Positions 53,977-63,702 of a stretch of 64,000 bases of DNA are shown piece after piece; position 1 is the first letter of the stretch, and each line of letters begins with the position of its first letter. The DNA comes from Pseudomonas fluorescens (GTDB taxonomy: Bacteria > Pseudomonadota > Gammaproteobacteria > Pseudomonadales > Pseudomonadaceae): assembly GCF_005938625.1 (NCBI RefSeq), contig NZ_VCNJ01000008.1, positions 62,001-126,000 of the forward strand. Direction: 5' to 3'. The translations under genes were made by a program, and so were the position numbers. The notes under the pieces are model-generated. The model worked only from the letters and a program-made list of their open reading frames with translations, searched no databases and had not been told where the DNA came from.

Positions 53977-54251
53977 GGAGCACTCCCGACGCTGTTGATT
54001 TAGTTTTGTCATGGGCAGTACGGTCGCCGGCCGTTGTGCAGTTGCTGCCATTGGTCTCTCGCGGACGCTTGGGCGGACAACATTCGGCTGGCGGGCAAGA
54101 TCGATGGTGGCCCATGTGCGCGGTGAGGAAAATCAGGAAATTGTTGGCTGCAAATGATGAAAAAACTGGGTAGTGCGCACTGCTAAAGGGCAGCGATTGG
54201 AGGGGTGCGCGAGGTGGGTGCAGATCGGGGATTTTCTGTGGCTGGGAGAAT

Positions 54252-54277
54252 GCCATCGCTGGCTTGCCAGCGATGGC
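54252..54277. repeat. Perfect 26-base palindrome, REP-like
   Basis: GCCATCGCTGG-CTTG-CCAGCGATGGC has perfect 11-base arms; it resembles the GCCATCGCTGGCAAGCCAGC repeats of fluorescent pseudomonads and occurs once here. Confidence 0.7.
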
Positions 54278-54307
54278 GTCGGGTCAGCCGACACTTTTGT
54301 TGCATGA

Positions 54308-54415
54308 CCCACCGCATTCGCGAGCAAGCTCGCTCCCACAATGATCTCGAGCGAACCCTGGATTTGTAGACACCACTGAATCTGTAGGAGTGAGCTTGCT
54401 CGCGAAGGGGGCGAC
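54308..54415. repeat. Hybrid REP pair
   Basis: A GGGAGCGAGC-type unit (left) faces an AGGAGTGAGC-type unit (right), another mixed pair like that at 51226-51335. Confidence 0.75.
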
Positions 54416-54421
54416 CCGGTT

Positions 54422-55912
54422 TCAGCGCAATTGAAACCAGGTAGTTTTCAGCTGGGTGTATTTGTCGAACGAGTGCAGCGACAGGTCGCGGCCAAACCCC
54501 GATTGTTTGCCGCCGCCAAACGGTACTGTCACATCCAGCGCATCCACCGTGTTGACCGACACTGTGCCAGCGCGCAACTGCCGCGCCACTCGATGGGCGC
54601 GGTTAAGGTCATCGGTCCACAGCGACGCCGCCAGCCCGTAGAGACTGTCGTTTGCCAACCGCACCGCTTCCTCTTCACTGTCGAACGGCACGACCGCCAA
54701 CACCGGCCCAAACACTTCTTCGCGAAACAGCGGCATGTCAGCTGTCACACCGGTAAAAATCGTCGGTTCAATAAAATTATCCGACCCGTTGAAACGCCGC
54801 TGCTGACCACCACACACCCGGGTAGCGCCCGACTGCTCGGCGCTGCGAATGAAGCGCATGATGCCGGCCGTCTGCTTATCGTCGACGATCGCACCCGCAC
54901 TGCTCTGCGGATCCAGCGGATCGCCCGGCAACCAACGTTCGGCCTGCGCTTTCAGCCGTTCAACAAATTCATCATGAATGGAACGCTCCACCAACAACCG
55001 CGAGTTGGCCGAGCAGACTTCGCCCTGATTGAAGAAGATCCCGAACGCGGCTTTTTCCGCCGCCAGGTCCAGATCCTGACAATCGGCGAACACCAGATTG
55101 GCACTCTTGCCACCGCACTCCAGCCACACCTGCTTGAGGTTCGACTGCGCGGAATACTCCATGAAATATTTGCCGACCTGGGTCGAACCGGTGAACACCA
55201 GACAATCGACATCCGCGTGTAAACCCAACGCCTTGCCGGTCTGCTCGCCAAGACCCGGCAAGACGTTCAGCACACCCGGCGGCAGCCCTGCTTCCAGCGC
55301 CAGCTCGGCCAGACGCAACGCCGAAAACGGTGACTGCTCGGCCGGTTTGAGGATCACCGAATTACCTGCAGCCAGTGCCGGCGCGAGCTTCCACGCGGCC
55401 ATGTCCAAGGGGAAATTCCAAGGCACCACGGCGGCCACCACACCGAGTGCTTCGCGGGTGATCGTCGCCAACACATTCGGCGCACTGGGCGCGATCTGAT
55501 CGTAGAGTTTATCGATGGCTTCGGCGTACCAACGGAACACCCCGGCAGCGCCCGGCACGTCGATGTTGTAGGCATCCATGACTGGTTTGCCCATGTTCAG
55601 CGAATCGAGCAGCGCCAGTTCTTCACGATGACTCATCAGCAAATCAGCCAGACGCAGCAGCACTTGTTTGCGCTCGGCCGGGGAGCGTTGCGACCACATA
55701 CCGGCCTCAAACACTTGCCGTGCATTGCGCACCGCCGCGTCGACATCGTCTTCACCGCACGCGGCGACATTGGCCAGGCACTGACCGCTTGCCGGGTTGA
55801 TCGCGGCAAAAGTCTGCCCCGATATCGCTGCGCAATGCTTGCCGTCGATCACGGCCTGATCGGGAAACTTCAATGCAACGGCGCGGCGCTGCCACTCTGC
55901 AAGCTCAAACAC
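54422..55912 (-). CDS. NAD(P)-dependent aldehyde dehydrogenase (PuuC-like)
   Basis: A 496-residue ALDH-superfamily enzyme. The cofactor loop FTGSTQVGKYF, general-base Glu in LECGGKSANLVF and the nucleophile Cys in NQGEVCSANSRL (about residue 300) are intact. It most resembles gamma-glutamyl-gamma-aminobutyraldehyde dehydrogenase (PuuC). The start is GTG at 55912, with AGGAG 8 bases upstream, beginning VFELAEWQ. It is divergent from the LysR gene and precedes the ABC operon on the same strand. Confidence 0.88.
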   Translation of the reverse strand: MFELAEWQRRAVALKFPDQAVIDGKHCAAISGQTFAAINPASGQCLANVAACGEDDVDAAVRNARQVFEAGMWSQRSPAERKQVLLRLADLLMSHREELALLDSLNMGKPVMDAYNIDVPGAAGVFRWYAEAIDKLYDQIAPSAPNVLATITREALGVVAAVVPWNFPLDMAAWKLAPALAAGNSVILKPAEQSPFSALRLAELALEAGLPPGVLNVLPGLGEQTGKALGLHADVDCLVFTGSTQVGKYFMEYSAQSNLKQVWLECGGKSANLVFADCQDLDLAAEKAAFGIFFNQGEVCSANSRLLVERSIHDEFVERLKAQAERWLPGDPLDPQSSAGAIVDDKQTAGIMRFIRSAEQSGATRVCGGQQRRFNGSDNFIEPTIFTGVTADMPLFREEVFGPVLAVVPFDSEEEAVRLANDSLYGLAASLWTDDLNRAHRVARQLRAGTVSVNTVDALDVTVPFGGGKQSGFGRDLSLHSFDKYTQLKTTWFQLR

Positions 55913-56133
55913 GACGGATGCTCCTGAGACGTTATTGTGCCTCGATGGTCGCTCAGGCCCGCGCGGGCTAAAAATAGTAAAAATGTCTTCGCAGGCAATA
56001 AAAACACTGGGCAATGACTTCCCCCAAACGCCGCGCAGGTGGCTATGGTTGAAGGATAAAAACATCGTCGTGCAACGGACGTGGCGGCGCACAAATTGCT
56101 TGGAAGTCGAGTCCGCTCGTCCTGAGGTTTGCC

Positions 56134-57048
56134 GTGGCCGCCTACAATTTGCGTCAGCTGAAATACTTCATCACCACCGTCGAATGCGGCAGCGTTGCCG
56201 AGGCCTCGCGCAAGCTGTACATCGCGCAACCGGCGATCTCCACCGCGATCAAGGCGCTGGAAGACAGCTTCGCCGTGCAACTGCTGATCCGCCATCACGC
56301 CCAAGGGGTTTCCCTCACACCGAGCGGCGCACGCTTCTTGCGCAAGGCTCAGGAACTGCTGCGCATGGCCAAGGAGTTCGAACAGAACGCTTTGGCCGAC
56401 AACGACGTGGTCGCCGGGCAGATCGATATCGGCTGCTTCGAAACGGTTGCGCCGCTGTACTTGCCGCAGTTGATCGCCGGGTTCGCGGCGCTTTATCCGG
56501 GGGTGAAAATCCGCATCCGCGACGGTGAGCAACAGGAGCTGGTGCAAGGCCTGACCTCGGGAGCGTTCGATCTGGTGATTCTTTATGAACATGAGCTCGA
56601 CGCGACCATCCAGACCGAACCACTGATGCCGGCGCAACGGCCCTATGCGCTATTGCCAGCGGATCATCGTTTTGCCCAGTACAAACAGGTTTCGCTAAGG
56701 GATCTGTGTCTGGACCCGATGATCCTGCTCGACGTGCAGCCGAGCCGAACCTACTTCGTCAGCCTGTTTGAAGAGCTTGGATTAACGCCGCGTATTGAAT
56801 TCAGCTCGCCGTCGATCGAGATGGTGCGCGGGATGGTCGGCCAGGGTTTCGGCTTCTCGATTTTGGTGACCAAACCCCATTCGGAATGCACCTACGACGG
56901 CAAGAAAGTCGTGTGCGTGGACATCGTCGAAGACGTCACCGGATCAGGGTTGGTCGCGGCGTGGCTCAAGCGCGGGCAGTTGACCAAACCGGCGCAGTTG
57001 TTCGCCGATTACTGCCGCGAACAACTCACCGCCAAGATCCACCACTAA
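56134..57048 (+). CDS. LysR-family transcriptional regulator
   Basis: A 304-residue LysR protein with an N-terminal HTH (YFITTVECGSVAEASRKLYI, about residues 11-60) and a periplasmic-binding-protein-like effector domain (90-300). The start is GTG 56134, with GAGG 6 bases upstream. It is divergent from the aldehyde dehydrogenase gene across 221 bases, so it probably regulates that gene and perhaps the ABC importer beyond. Confidence 0.88.
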   Translation: MAAYNLRQLKYFITTVECGSVAEASRKLYIAQPAISTAIKALEDSFAVQLLIRHHAQGVSLTPSGARFLRKAQELLRMAKEFEQNALADNDVVAGQIDIGCFETVAPLYLPQLIAGFAALYPGVKIRIRDGEQQELVQGLTSGAFDLVILYEHELDATIQTEPLMPAQRPYALLPADHRFAQYKQVSLRDLCLDPMILLDVQPSRTYFVSLFEELGLTPRIEFSSPSIEMVRGMVGQGFGFSILVTKPHSECTYDGKKVVCVDIVEDVTGSGLVAAWLKRGQLTKPAQLFADYCREQLTAKIHH

Positions 57049-57120
57049 AAAGATCGCAGCTTCGGATCATGCAGCGAAAACCTGTAGGAGCTGCCGAAGG
57101 CTGCGATCTCTTGATCCTCA
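57049..57120. repeat. Degenerate GCAGC-type REP pair
   Basis: The left unit has shrunk to GATCGCAGCTTCGGATC while the right unit is intact (CCTGTAGGAGCTGCCGAAGG); the pair lies between lysR and the hrpB remnant. Confidence 0.7.
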
Positions 57121-59252
57121 GGTGCCACGCGGCTTGGCCCGTGCGGTGGCTTCGGCCACCAACGGATCGTCCGGCCAGTAATGCTTCGGATACCGCCCCT
57201 TCAAATCCTTCTTCACCTCGGCATAGGTGCTGCGCCAGAAGTTGGCCAGATCCTGCGTCACCTGCACCGGTCGCCGCGCTGGCGATAGCAGATGCAATTT
57301 GACCACTTGCCGCCCTCCGGCAATTCGCGGTGTATCCGCCAGCCCGAACAACTCCTGCAAACGTACTGCGAGAATCGGTGGGAACTCGCTGTAGTCCAGA
57401 CGAATCGACGACCCCGACGGCACGCTCAAATGATGCGGCGCCAGCTCATCGAGCTTTTGCGGCAACGGCCAGGGCAGCAGGTTTCGCACAATGCTCGACA
57501 GATCCAGATTGGCAAAATGACTGAGCCGCGAGACCTTGCCCAGATACGGCATCAGCCAGTCTTCGAGGGTATTCAGCAACGTCGCGTCGCTGACGTCCGG
57601 CCACTGACTGTCATCCTGATTGTTCAATTCCAACTGCCGTAACAGCGCCACCCGCGCCTGCCACTGACGCAGCTCCGGCGTCCATGGCAGCAGCTCCAGA
57701 CCTTTGCGCCGCACCAGATTGACCAGCGCCTGACTACGGGCATTTTCGTCGAGACCGGTCAGCGGCTCGCGGCTGAGAATCAGCTCGCCGACCTTGCGCT
57801 GACGCTCGGCGCGCAGCACGCCTTCGCGCTCGTCCCAGTCGAGTTGATCGACGTTGCGCACCTGTTCGGCCAGCACCGAATCAAACAGCGCCGGATCAAA
57901 ATCCGCCGCCAGATAAATGCGTTCTTCGCGCTGGCCCTGACGGCTGCCGAGATCGGCGATGACGATCCACGGTTCTTTCATCAGGCTGTCGGCTTCGGCA
58001 AACAACGCGGCGCGACCGTTGGCCAGACGATATTCGGCACCACCGGCACGCCGCTGCTGGGCGACACGATCCGGATACGCCAGCGCCAGCAAGGCACCGA
58101 GCCAGCGCGGATGATCGGGATCGATGACCGGTTCGCTCGCCTTGCCGCGCAGATAACCGCGATATTGCCGCGCCAATTGCTTAGCGCGCTGCACCCCGCC
58201 CTGCGCACCACGGGCGGCACGTTCTTCGCCGGAAAGCAGCACCAGCCGACTGTGCAGATCAGCCCCGGCACCGCGCAAGATATCGCGCTCGCCGAGCAAC
58301 GCGGCGACATCGCACGCCATGTCCGCCAGCCCCAACGCCTGACCGCGCAACAACAAATGACCGATGCGCGGATGCGCGGGCAGCTCAGCCATGGCCTGAC
58401 CGTGTGATGTCAGCGCCTCACCTTCCAGCGCGCCGAGCCGTTGCAACAATTCCTGCGCCTGGGCATAAGCCGCCGCCGGCGGAACATCGAGCCAGACCAG
58501 TTCGCCCGGCGTCACGCCCCAGCGCCCCAGTTGCAGCGCAAGGCTGGCGAGATCCGCCGAGAGAATTTCTGCACTGCCATAAGCCGCGAGCTGTTCGTGT
58601 TGATCCTGCGACCACAAGCGATAACAAACCCCCGGCTCCAGTCGCCCGGCCCGGCCCGCCCGCTGGGTGGCGCTGGCCTTGGAAATCCGCTGGGTATCGA
58701 GCCGCGTCATGCCGCTGCCGGGATCGAAACGTGGCACCCGCGCCAGCCCGGCATCGATCACCACACGCACGCCGTTGATGGTCAGACTGGTCTCGGCAAT
58801 GTTGGTCGCCAGCACCACTTTGCGCTGGCCGGCCGGTGCCGGATCAATCGCAGCACGCTGGGCATTGAGGTCGAGCTCACCGTGCAACGGGCACAGCAGC
58901 ACATCGCTGCGCTCACCGATCGCATCGGCCAATTGCTGGTGGACGCGACGGATTTCCGCCTGCCCCGGCAGGAACACCAACAGGCTGCCGGTTTCATCGT
59001 GCAGCGCTTCGAGCACGGTTTGCGTAACACGCTGATCAATATATTCGCCGGGCTGAAACGGTCGGCCCCAGCGCATCGTCACCGGGTACATGCGGCCTTC
59101 GCTGCGCAGGATCGGCGCGTCATCCAGCAATCCTGCCAGGCGCTCACCTTCGAGCGTGGCCGACATCAGCAAAATCTTCAGCGGCTGTTCAGCTCGAAAC
59201 AGCTCACGACCGTTCAGACTAAGCGCCAGCGCCAGATCGGCGTCGAGGCTGC
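57118..59252 (-). pseudogene. hrpB: hrpB helicase, N-terminus removed by insertion
   Basis: About 711 residues of the DExH helicase HrpB. The frame is open from RSLDADLALALSLNGRELF at 59252 down to the stop, with motif III LLMSATLEGE, FLPGQAEI, ATNIAETSLTING, ATQRAGRAGRLEPG and the HrpB C-terminal domain (RYPKHYWPDDPL). Intact HrpB begins with a P-loop and a DEFHERSLDADL motif. Here the first roughly 125 residues, including Walker A and the DEFHE, are missing and the sequence changes at 59253. The 684-residue reading from 59172 is unlikely to be functional without the P-loop. Confidence 0.85.
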
Positions 59253-59301
59253 GTTTTCTAACTTGACCGATTGCACCATAATGTCAAAATGTCGAAAACG
59301 C
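59250..59301. repeat. Inverted GCGTTTTC repeats at the element end
   Basis: GCGTTTTC at 59250-59257 straddles the hrpB junction and its inverse GAAAACGC lies at 59294-59301. Between them are two direct ATGTCRAAA copies (59281-59298). The set may be the recombinase core and arm sites. Confidence 0.4.
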
Positions 59302-59345
59302 CCTAAATACAAGGGATTGCGATACAGAATTAGAGCATCAATAAA

Positions 59346-61634
59346 TTGACAATCATCAGAAAGACCGCATCCCTGGCTAACTACCCCTTCAGAGCGCTAT
59401 CGCTTGACGTGGTAGACCTGCTGGTGCGGACAGCTAGTAGGGTGAGTACCTCCAGTCACACCACGGCCATTAGGCTCTTCGAGTGCTATTGCGACCTTCA
59501 AAATACACAGGTGGCCTACCTTGACCTGTCCAGTTCCAAATACCTCGATCTGGTCAGGGGGTTCATGGGTGCCGTGATGAGCGATGACTTTGTTGAAATG
59601 CACGCCTCCTCGCGCCGCCCCATTTCTCGCCTAATGGCTGTTGTTCACCAGGCTCTTTGCAACGAGATCCCTGCAATGGAACGGGTGGAACACGACCGTC
59701 CAAGCATGGAGCTATGCGATGGCATCTGGCAGGAGCATCGCTCGAAACTGTGCCCAGTACGCGTGCAATACTGGAATGGCTGGATTGTCGAGAGCGTTAA
59801 AAACGAAACTTATTACCTCGCCTTGGCAGATCTCTGGACGACCCATGGGCAAGAGTTCACTGAGGATTTTTTCCTTCAGTGGAAACAGCATTTTAAGAAA
59901 CAAGCACGGCCTGGATGCACCATGGTCAACAAATTGGTTAATTTTCTTTCTACCAATTGTGAAGACTGGCCTGCGGTGACGTTCCAGCATCCTCAAATGA
60001 TAAAGGCATTCTTCCTTGCCTTTATGAAGGACTTCTTTCTGGATGCACATGATCGCGGACTGGACATTAATTCCCAGATCACGCTGTGGGTTAATTTCAT
60101 GTCGGCCTGTGAAGATGTTTTCATTGAGACAGGTAAGTGGACGACGCCCTATCAAGGTAGCCTACCTAAGCCAAAGCCGAAGTCTGATCTCGGTCATAAC
60201 AGCAGAAAAAAAATGGGAGAGGACGGCGTAATCGTCCACGAGAAACTAATCACGCCAGTCCCTCTACACCTAACAGATGAAGAAGCAATTGAAATTCTGT
60301 TCAGCCGGATTCAGACAGATATTTTAATTGTAAAAAGCTGGGCTCTTGATCAGAGCTCAAAGCTCATTAGCACCGCTCGCATACGAAAAAAACTCGCAGA
60401 AACAGGTACACCAATTGACTCAGGAATGTCAGAAAGAACTATAGCTGAAGTCGGCCCAGAGAATATCTGCGCAACATTTGAAAGGGATGGTTTTCAACGA
60501 GATCCAGACTATCTGCTAACGCACTTCGGCAGAAATGGCTTCAGGAATATCGCTGACCTTCTGGGGCTGCCAACAGCTTATAGCCTTCATCCTTATCTGT
60601 TCCTCCTGATTGGCGAGCACCCGGAAATTACATCAGGATTCCTCTATAAACTCCAACTTCAGAATGACAATGGAGACCACATAGGGTTTGTCAAGTCGAA
60701 CAATGGCGCAAAGCTCGTAGGTTATAAAGATCGGAGAGGCAAAAAGCTCAGCGAGCAAGTCATCGAGCTTAATGAAAAATCCCAGCGATGGATTGAGGAG
60801 ATCATTGAAATCACAGCACCGTTGAGAGAGGCTCTTCGAAAAGAGGGGAACCCCACTTGGAAAGAGCTCTTCATTACTTGCGGGCAAGGATTTGCCCCAC
60901 CGTCAACTGCTAAGCTGCCTACATGGAGTCGCTCTCACCTTAAAACGAAGGCCTACTTGCGCGAAGCCTTAATCGAGCAATTTGCTCCGTATGAAAAGAT
61001 GATGCCTTGCGAGACTCTATTGTTCTTAGAAAGGGTTTCTCTCTCCGCCCTGAGATCTTCATGTGGTGTTGAAGTGTACCTTCGCACGAAGAGCGTTACG
61101 GAAATGGCGAAAGCGCTGGGCCACGCCAGCTATAAAACCAACTTATTGAGGCGATATCTTCCTGAGGCCATCCTGTCATTCTTCCAAACCAGGTGGATCA
61201 GAATTTTCCAACGCAGCATAATTTGCGAAGCTATGAAAGATAGTCCATACCTGCTGGAAGCTACAACTTTCGAAAGCATGGACGAACTGCATACCTTCCT
61301 GAAAAACCATGCACTCAAAAATATACCTCATCACCTGAGAAACCCAGAGAACAAGCCAAGGGATGAAAAGGCCGTATCACCAAATAGCCGCATCTACATA
61401 TCAATTGATGTAGGTATCATGACGGCCCTTCTTTCCTTGGAGGCCGCTGTGAAATCTGCCGACCAGAAACAACAAGTTTGCGGCAGAGCCAGGTATTGGG
61501 CTGAGGTCTCAAAATCCGTAAGCGAAGAGATCGAGCGCGGTCATGATAGCTTACTGAAAGAGCACCTTAGCACCGCCAAAATTCATTGCAATCCAAACCG
61601 AATGGAAAAGGTCATCTATGCAACTGCCGCCTGA
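59346..61634 (+). CDS. Large tyrosine-recombinase-like protein, first of the trio
   Basis: About 762 residues. The long N-terminal part is unrecognised. Near residues 565-605 the sequence SLSALRSSCGVEVYLRT then MAKALGHASYKTNLLRRYLP fits the box II region of tyrosine recombinases: an Arg, LGH, and a candidate nucleophile Tyr. The His of HxxR is Ser here, so catalysis is uncertain. The start is TTG 59346 with a weak ribosome site; other starts are possible. Its 3-prime end overlaps the next gene by 17 bases. Likely a GmtY- or GmtZ-type protein. Confidence 0.75.
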   Translation: MTIIRKTASLANYPFRALSLDVVDLLVRTASRVSTSSHTTAIRLFECYCDLQNTQVAYLDLSSSKYLDLVRGFMGAVMSDDFVEMHASSRRPISRLMAVVHQALCNEIPAMERVEHDRPSMELCDGIWQEHRSKLCPVRVQYWNGWIVESVKNETYYLALADLWTTHGQEFTEDFFLQWKQHFKKQARPGCTMVNKLVNFLSTNCEDWPAVTFQHPQMIKAFFLAFMKDFFLDAHDRGLDINSQITLWVNFMSACEDVFIETGKWTTPYQGSLPKPKPKSDLGHNSRKKMGEDGVIVHEKLITPVPLHLTDEEAIEILFSRIQTDILIVKSWALDQSSKLISTARIRKKLAETGTPIDSGMSERTIAEVGPENICATFERDGFQRDPDYLLTHFGRNGFRNIADLLGLPTAYSLHPYLFLLIGEHPEITSGFLYKLQLQNDNGDHIGFVKSNNGAKLVGYKDRRGKKLSEQVIELNEKSQRWIEEIIEITAPLREALRKEGNPTWKELFITCGQGFAPPSTAKLPTWSRSHLKTKAYLREALIEQFAPYEKMMPCETLLFLERVSLSALRSSCGVEVYLRTKSVTEMAKALGHASYKTNLLRRYLPEAILSFFQTRWIRIFQRSIICEAMKDSPYLLEATTFESMDELHTFLKNHALKNIPHHLRNPENKPRDEKAVSPNSRIYISIDVGIMTALLSLEAAVKSADQKQQVCGRARYWAEVSKSVSEEIERGHDSLLKEHLSTAKIHCNPNRMEKVIYATAA

Positions 61635-63702
61635 GCTCGACTTCCTGACACCGTTTTACATCGAGCCTAGTATTGCTCTAAGGCAGGCAGATTGGTTACT
61701 CAGTGATTTTGATGACTACTTCTGGAAATATAGCTTTGGCTTCAAAAAGCCTAAAGGTATTGATTGGAACGTTCAGCTCGATGATGGCAGCCGCCTCACC
61801 GACCCTAAAAACAAAGAGCTTTTAGACGGATTCAAATATTTCATTACTGGCTCTACTAATTCATTCGCCCAGTCTGCGCCCGGCACCGCTTCAACTGCAA
61901 CCAGGGCTGGCGAGTTTAGCCGCGCCTTGCACATTGTTGACTTTCTGCTGCTTAATGCTAAAAACTTCCAATTAGCGAAGTATGGCCTTGCTGGTCTGGG
62001 AAGGGATGCTCTTAAGCTTATTTTATCAGAAATTTGTTCGAATAAGTTCGCGGTTGAGGCGGTATATGGCTGGCGGAAGCGGCTATCGCTTTACTGCCTA
62101 AACCTTACCCTCCAGACGAGTGCCGCCCAAATTGAGAGCACGCTTAAAAAATTCCCTGAGCTAAACAGTATTACACCAGACCAAGTTGAAAACAACACGC
62201 TCGACATTCCGCTGGAAATGATCCCGCGCGTTCGCGCAGCCTTATACCTGAATGGTATGTATGGGCACTCTGAAAAGGGCTACACCGCCAACTCTGTAAA
62301 AATCTCTAAAACAATCTATCGCGACACGTTGAAAGGCTGCAACGAAGTAAAACCCGCCATCGAAATACTTACCGTCAAAGAGGATGATTATTTTACTAGA
62401 GAGCTGCTCCCAATAGCGGTTACTACTGGCAAACGAGAGACGATAGGTGATGCCGGCTTCTACGAATACAGGAAGATTCTTTATAGCCTGGGTAACCTTC
62501 ATGAGGTAGGACTGCCTGCACCGTCGGTAGATGACCTTGCCTCAGTGAAGAGATTCATGCTGGAGACAGGTAAGCTAGGTAGGTTTAGGACACTTCCTTC
62601 GCGCGTGGTATTCGGCGCCGTAAGGAATGCAATTGAATTTCATTTAAAACATGGCAAAACGCTGATTGATGGATTATGCAAAGTAGCACTTCACTGCAAA
62701 CTTAAGGGCATATCTACTAGCGAACTCAAAGATCGCTTATTACAACGCATTATTGGTGAAGACCTTCGAAAGCTCGGGGTTAAGCGCCTTGGGCTGTCTC
62801 GACGGGTAGTCGGTACTGACTACGCGAGGCGTATAAAGGCTCCGCTCTCTGAGTATTACCCAGACCTTCGGGCCAACAAGGGCCTATTTGAACTCGTCAG
62901 AGTGTATATTGGGAGCGCCCAGATCGTTACCGGAGCTCTAATGGGCCGTCGAGTTGGAGAGCTTCAGGAGCTTCATGCGTCCAATTGCCTCGATGTCTCT
63001 GAGCAATGGCTTGTATTCCAAAATCGGAAAAGCACTCAGAACTTATTCGGAATTCGCCAAGTAGAGGTCAGGCCTATTGAGCCCATTGCGGTTCAAATGA
63101 TTAAAAATCTTGTTCGGATGCAAAAAATCCTTAAACGGCTGGGCTATATTGATGAGCTCACGGAAATTTTCTGCGCCCCCTCCATTCATGGTGGACTTTC
63201 ACTCACTAGCGCTCAAGCATACAACTACAATCAAAATCTCGACTTCTTCTGTGATTACTTTGAAACCGAAACCAATGATGATGGCAAGCGCTATTATATT
63301 CGCCAACATCAGCTAAGGCGCTTTTTCGCGATGTTATTCTTCTACTCCAGCAGTTTCGGCGGTCTTGAAACCTTGCAATGGATGCTTGGGCATACTGACG
63401 TCGAACATGTATGGAATTACATCACCGAAGCAATGGACGGAGCAACTCTTGCAGGCGCTAAAGTCCAATATGTCGCTGAGGCCCTGCACAGTGGCGATAT
63501 TGAAAGCTTCGAGAGCCTCGCTGCCTTGGTAGCCGCTCGTTATGGCACCGAAGACTTCACTGTCGTAGATACAAACGAGCTGGAGGACTACCTCGCAGAT
63601 CTGATGGAGGAAGGTGCAATTACCATCGAGCCCGAATTCTTCGAAGATGACGATGGTCAACGTTTTAAAGTAATCGCAAAAGTCACGGGAGTTGATGCAT
63701 GA
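61618..63702 (+). CDS. Tyrosine recombinase, second of the trio
   Basis: A 694-residue protein with a canonical tyrosine recombinase active site in its C-terminal third: box I Arg in MGRRVGELQEL (about residue 443), box II His-x-x-Arg in QHQLRRFF (about 563), LGHTDVEHVW (about 590) and the candidate Tyr in WNYI (about 601). The N-terminal 400 residues probably bind DNA and partners. The last 80 residues are acidic. The ATG overlaps the previous gene, and the stop overlaps the next start (ATGA), so all three are cotranslated. Confidence 0.82.
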   Translation: MQLPPELDFLTPFYIEPSIALRQADWLLSDFDDYFWKYSFGFKKPKGIDWNVQLDDGSRLTDPKNKELLDGFKYFITGSTNSFAQSAPGTASTATRAGEFSRALHIVDFLLLNAKNFQLAKYGLAGLGRDALKLILSEICSNKFAVEAVYGWRKRLSLYCLNLTLQTSAAQIESTLKKFPELNSITPDQVENNTLDIPLEMIPRVRAALYLNGMYGHSEKGYTANSVKISKTIYRDTLKGCNEVKPAIEILTVKEDDYFTRELLPIAVTTGKRETIGDAGFYEYRKILYSLGNLHEVGLPAPSVDDLASVKRFMLETGKLGRFRTLPSRVVFGAVRNAIEFHLKHGKTLIDGLCKVALHCKLKGISTSELKDRLLQRIIGEDLRKLGVKRLGLSRRVVGTDYARRIKAPLSEYYPDLRANKGLFELVRVYIGSAQIVTGALMGRRVGELQELHASNCLDVSEQWLVFQNRKSTQNLFGIRQVEVRPIEPIAVQMIKNLVRMQKILKRLGYIDELTEIFCAPSIHGGLSLTSAQAYNYNQNLDFFCDYFETETNDDGKRYYIRQHQLRRFFAMLFFYSSSFGGLETLQWMLGHTDVEHVWNYITEAMDGATLAGAKVQYVAEALHSGDIESFESLAALVAARYGTEDFTVVDTNELEDYLADLMEEGAITIEPEFFEDDDGQRFKVIAKVTGVDA

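Larger units (their letters stand above)
53977..54421. other. Intergenic region upstream of the ABC operon
   Basis: This 445-base gap carries the presumed promoter region of the binding-protein gene (53977-54240, no motif recognised), then a REP-like palindrome and a hybrid REP pair. No ORF with a ribosome site was seen. Confidence 0.6.

Noticed and set aside
53977..54240. Sigma54 promoter upstream of the ABC operon
   Set aside because: A TGGCAG...TGC match was found but the spacing between GG and GC is 8 instead of 10 bases.
59172..59252. hrpB remnant as an intact gene starting at 59172
   Set aside because: The frame is open further upstream with clear HrpB residues to 59252, and Walker A is absent, so the short reading is an artefact of truncation.
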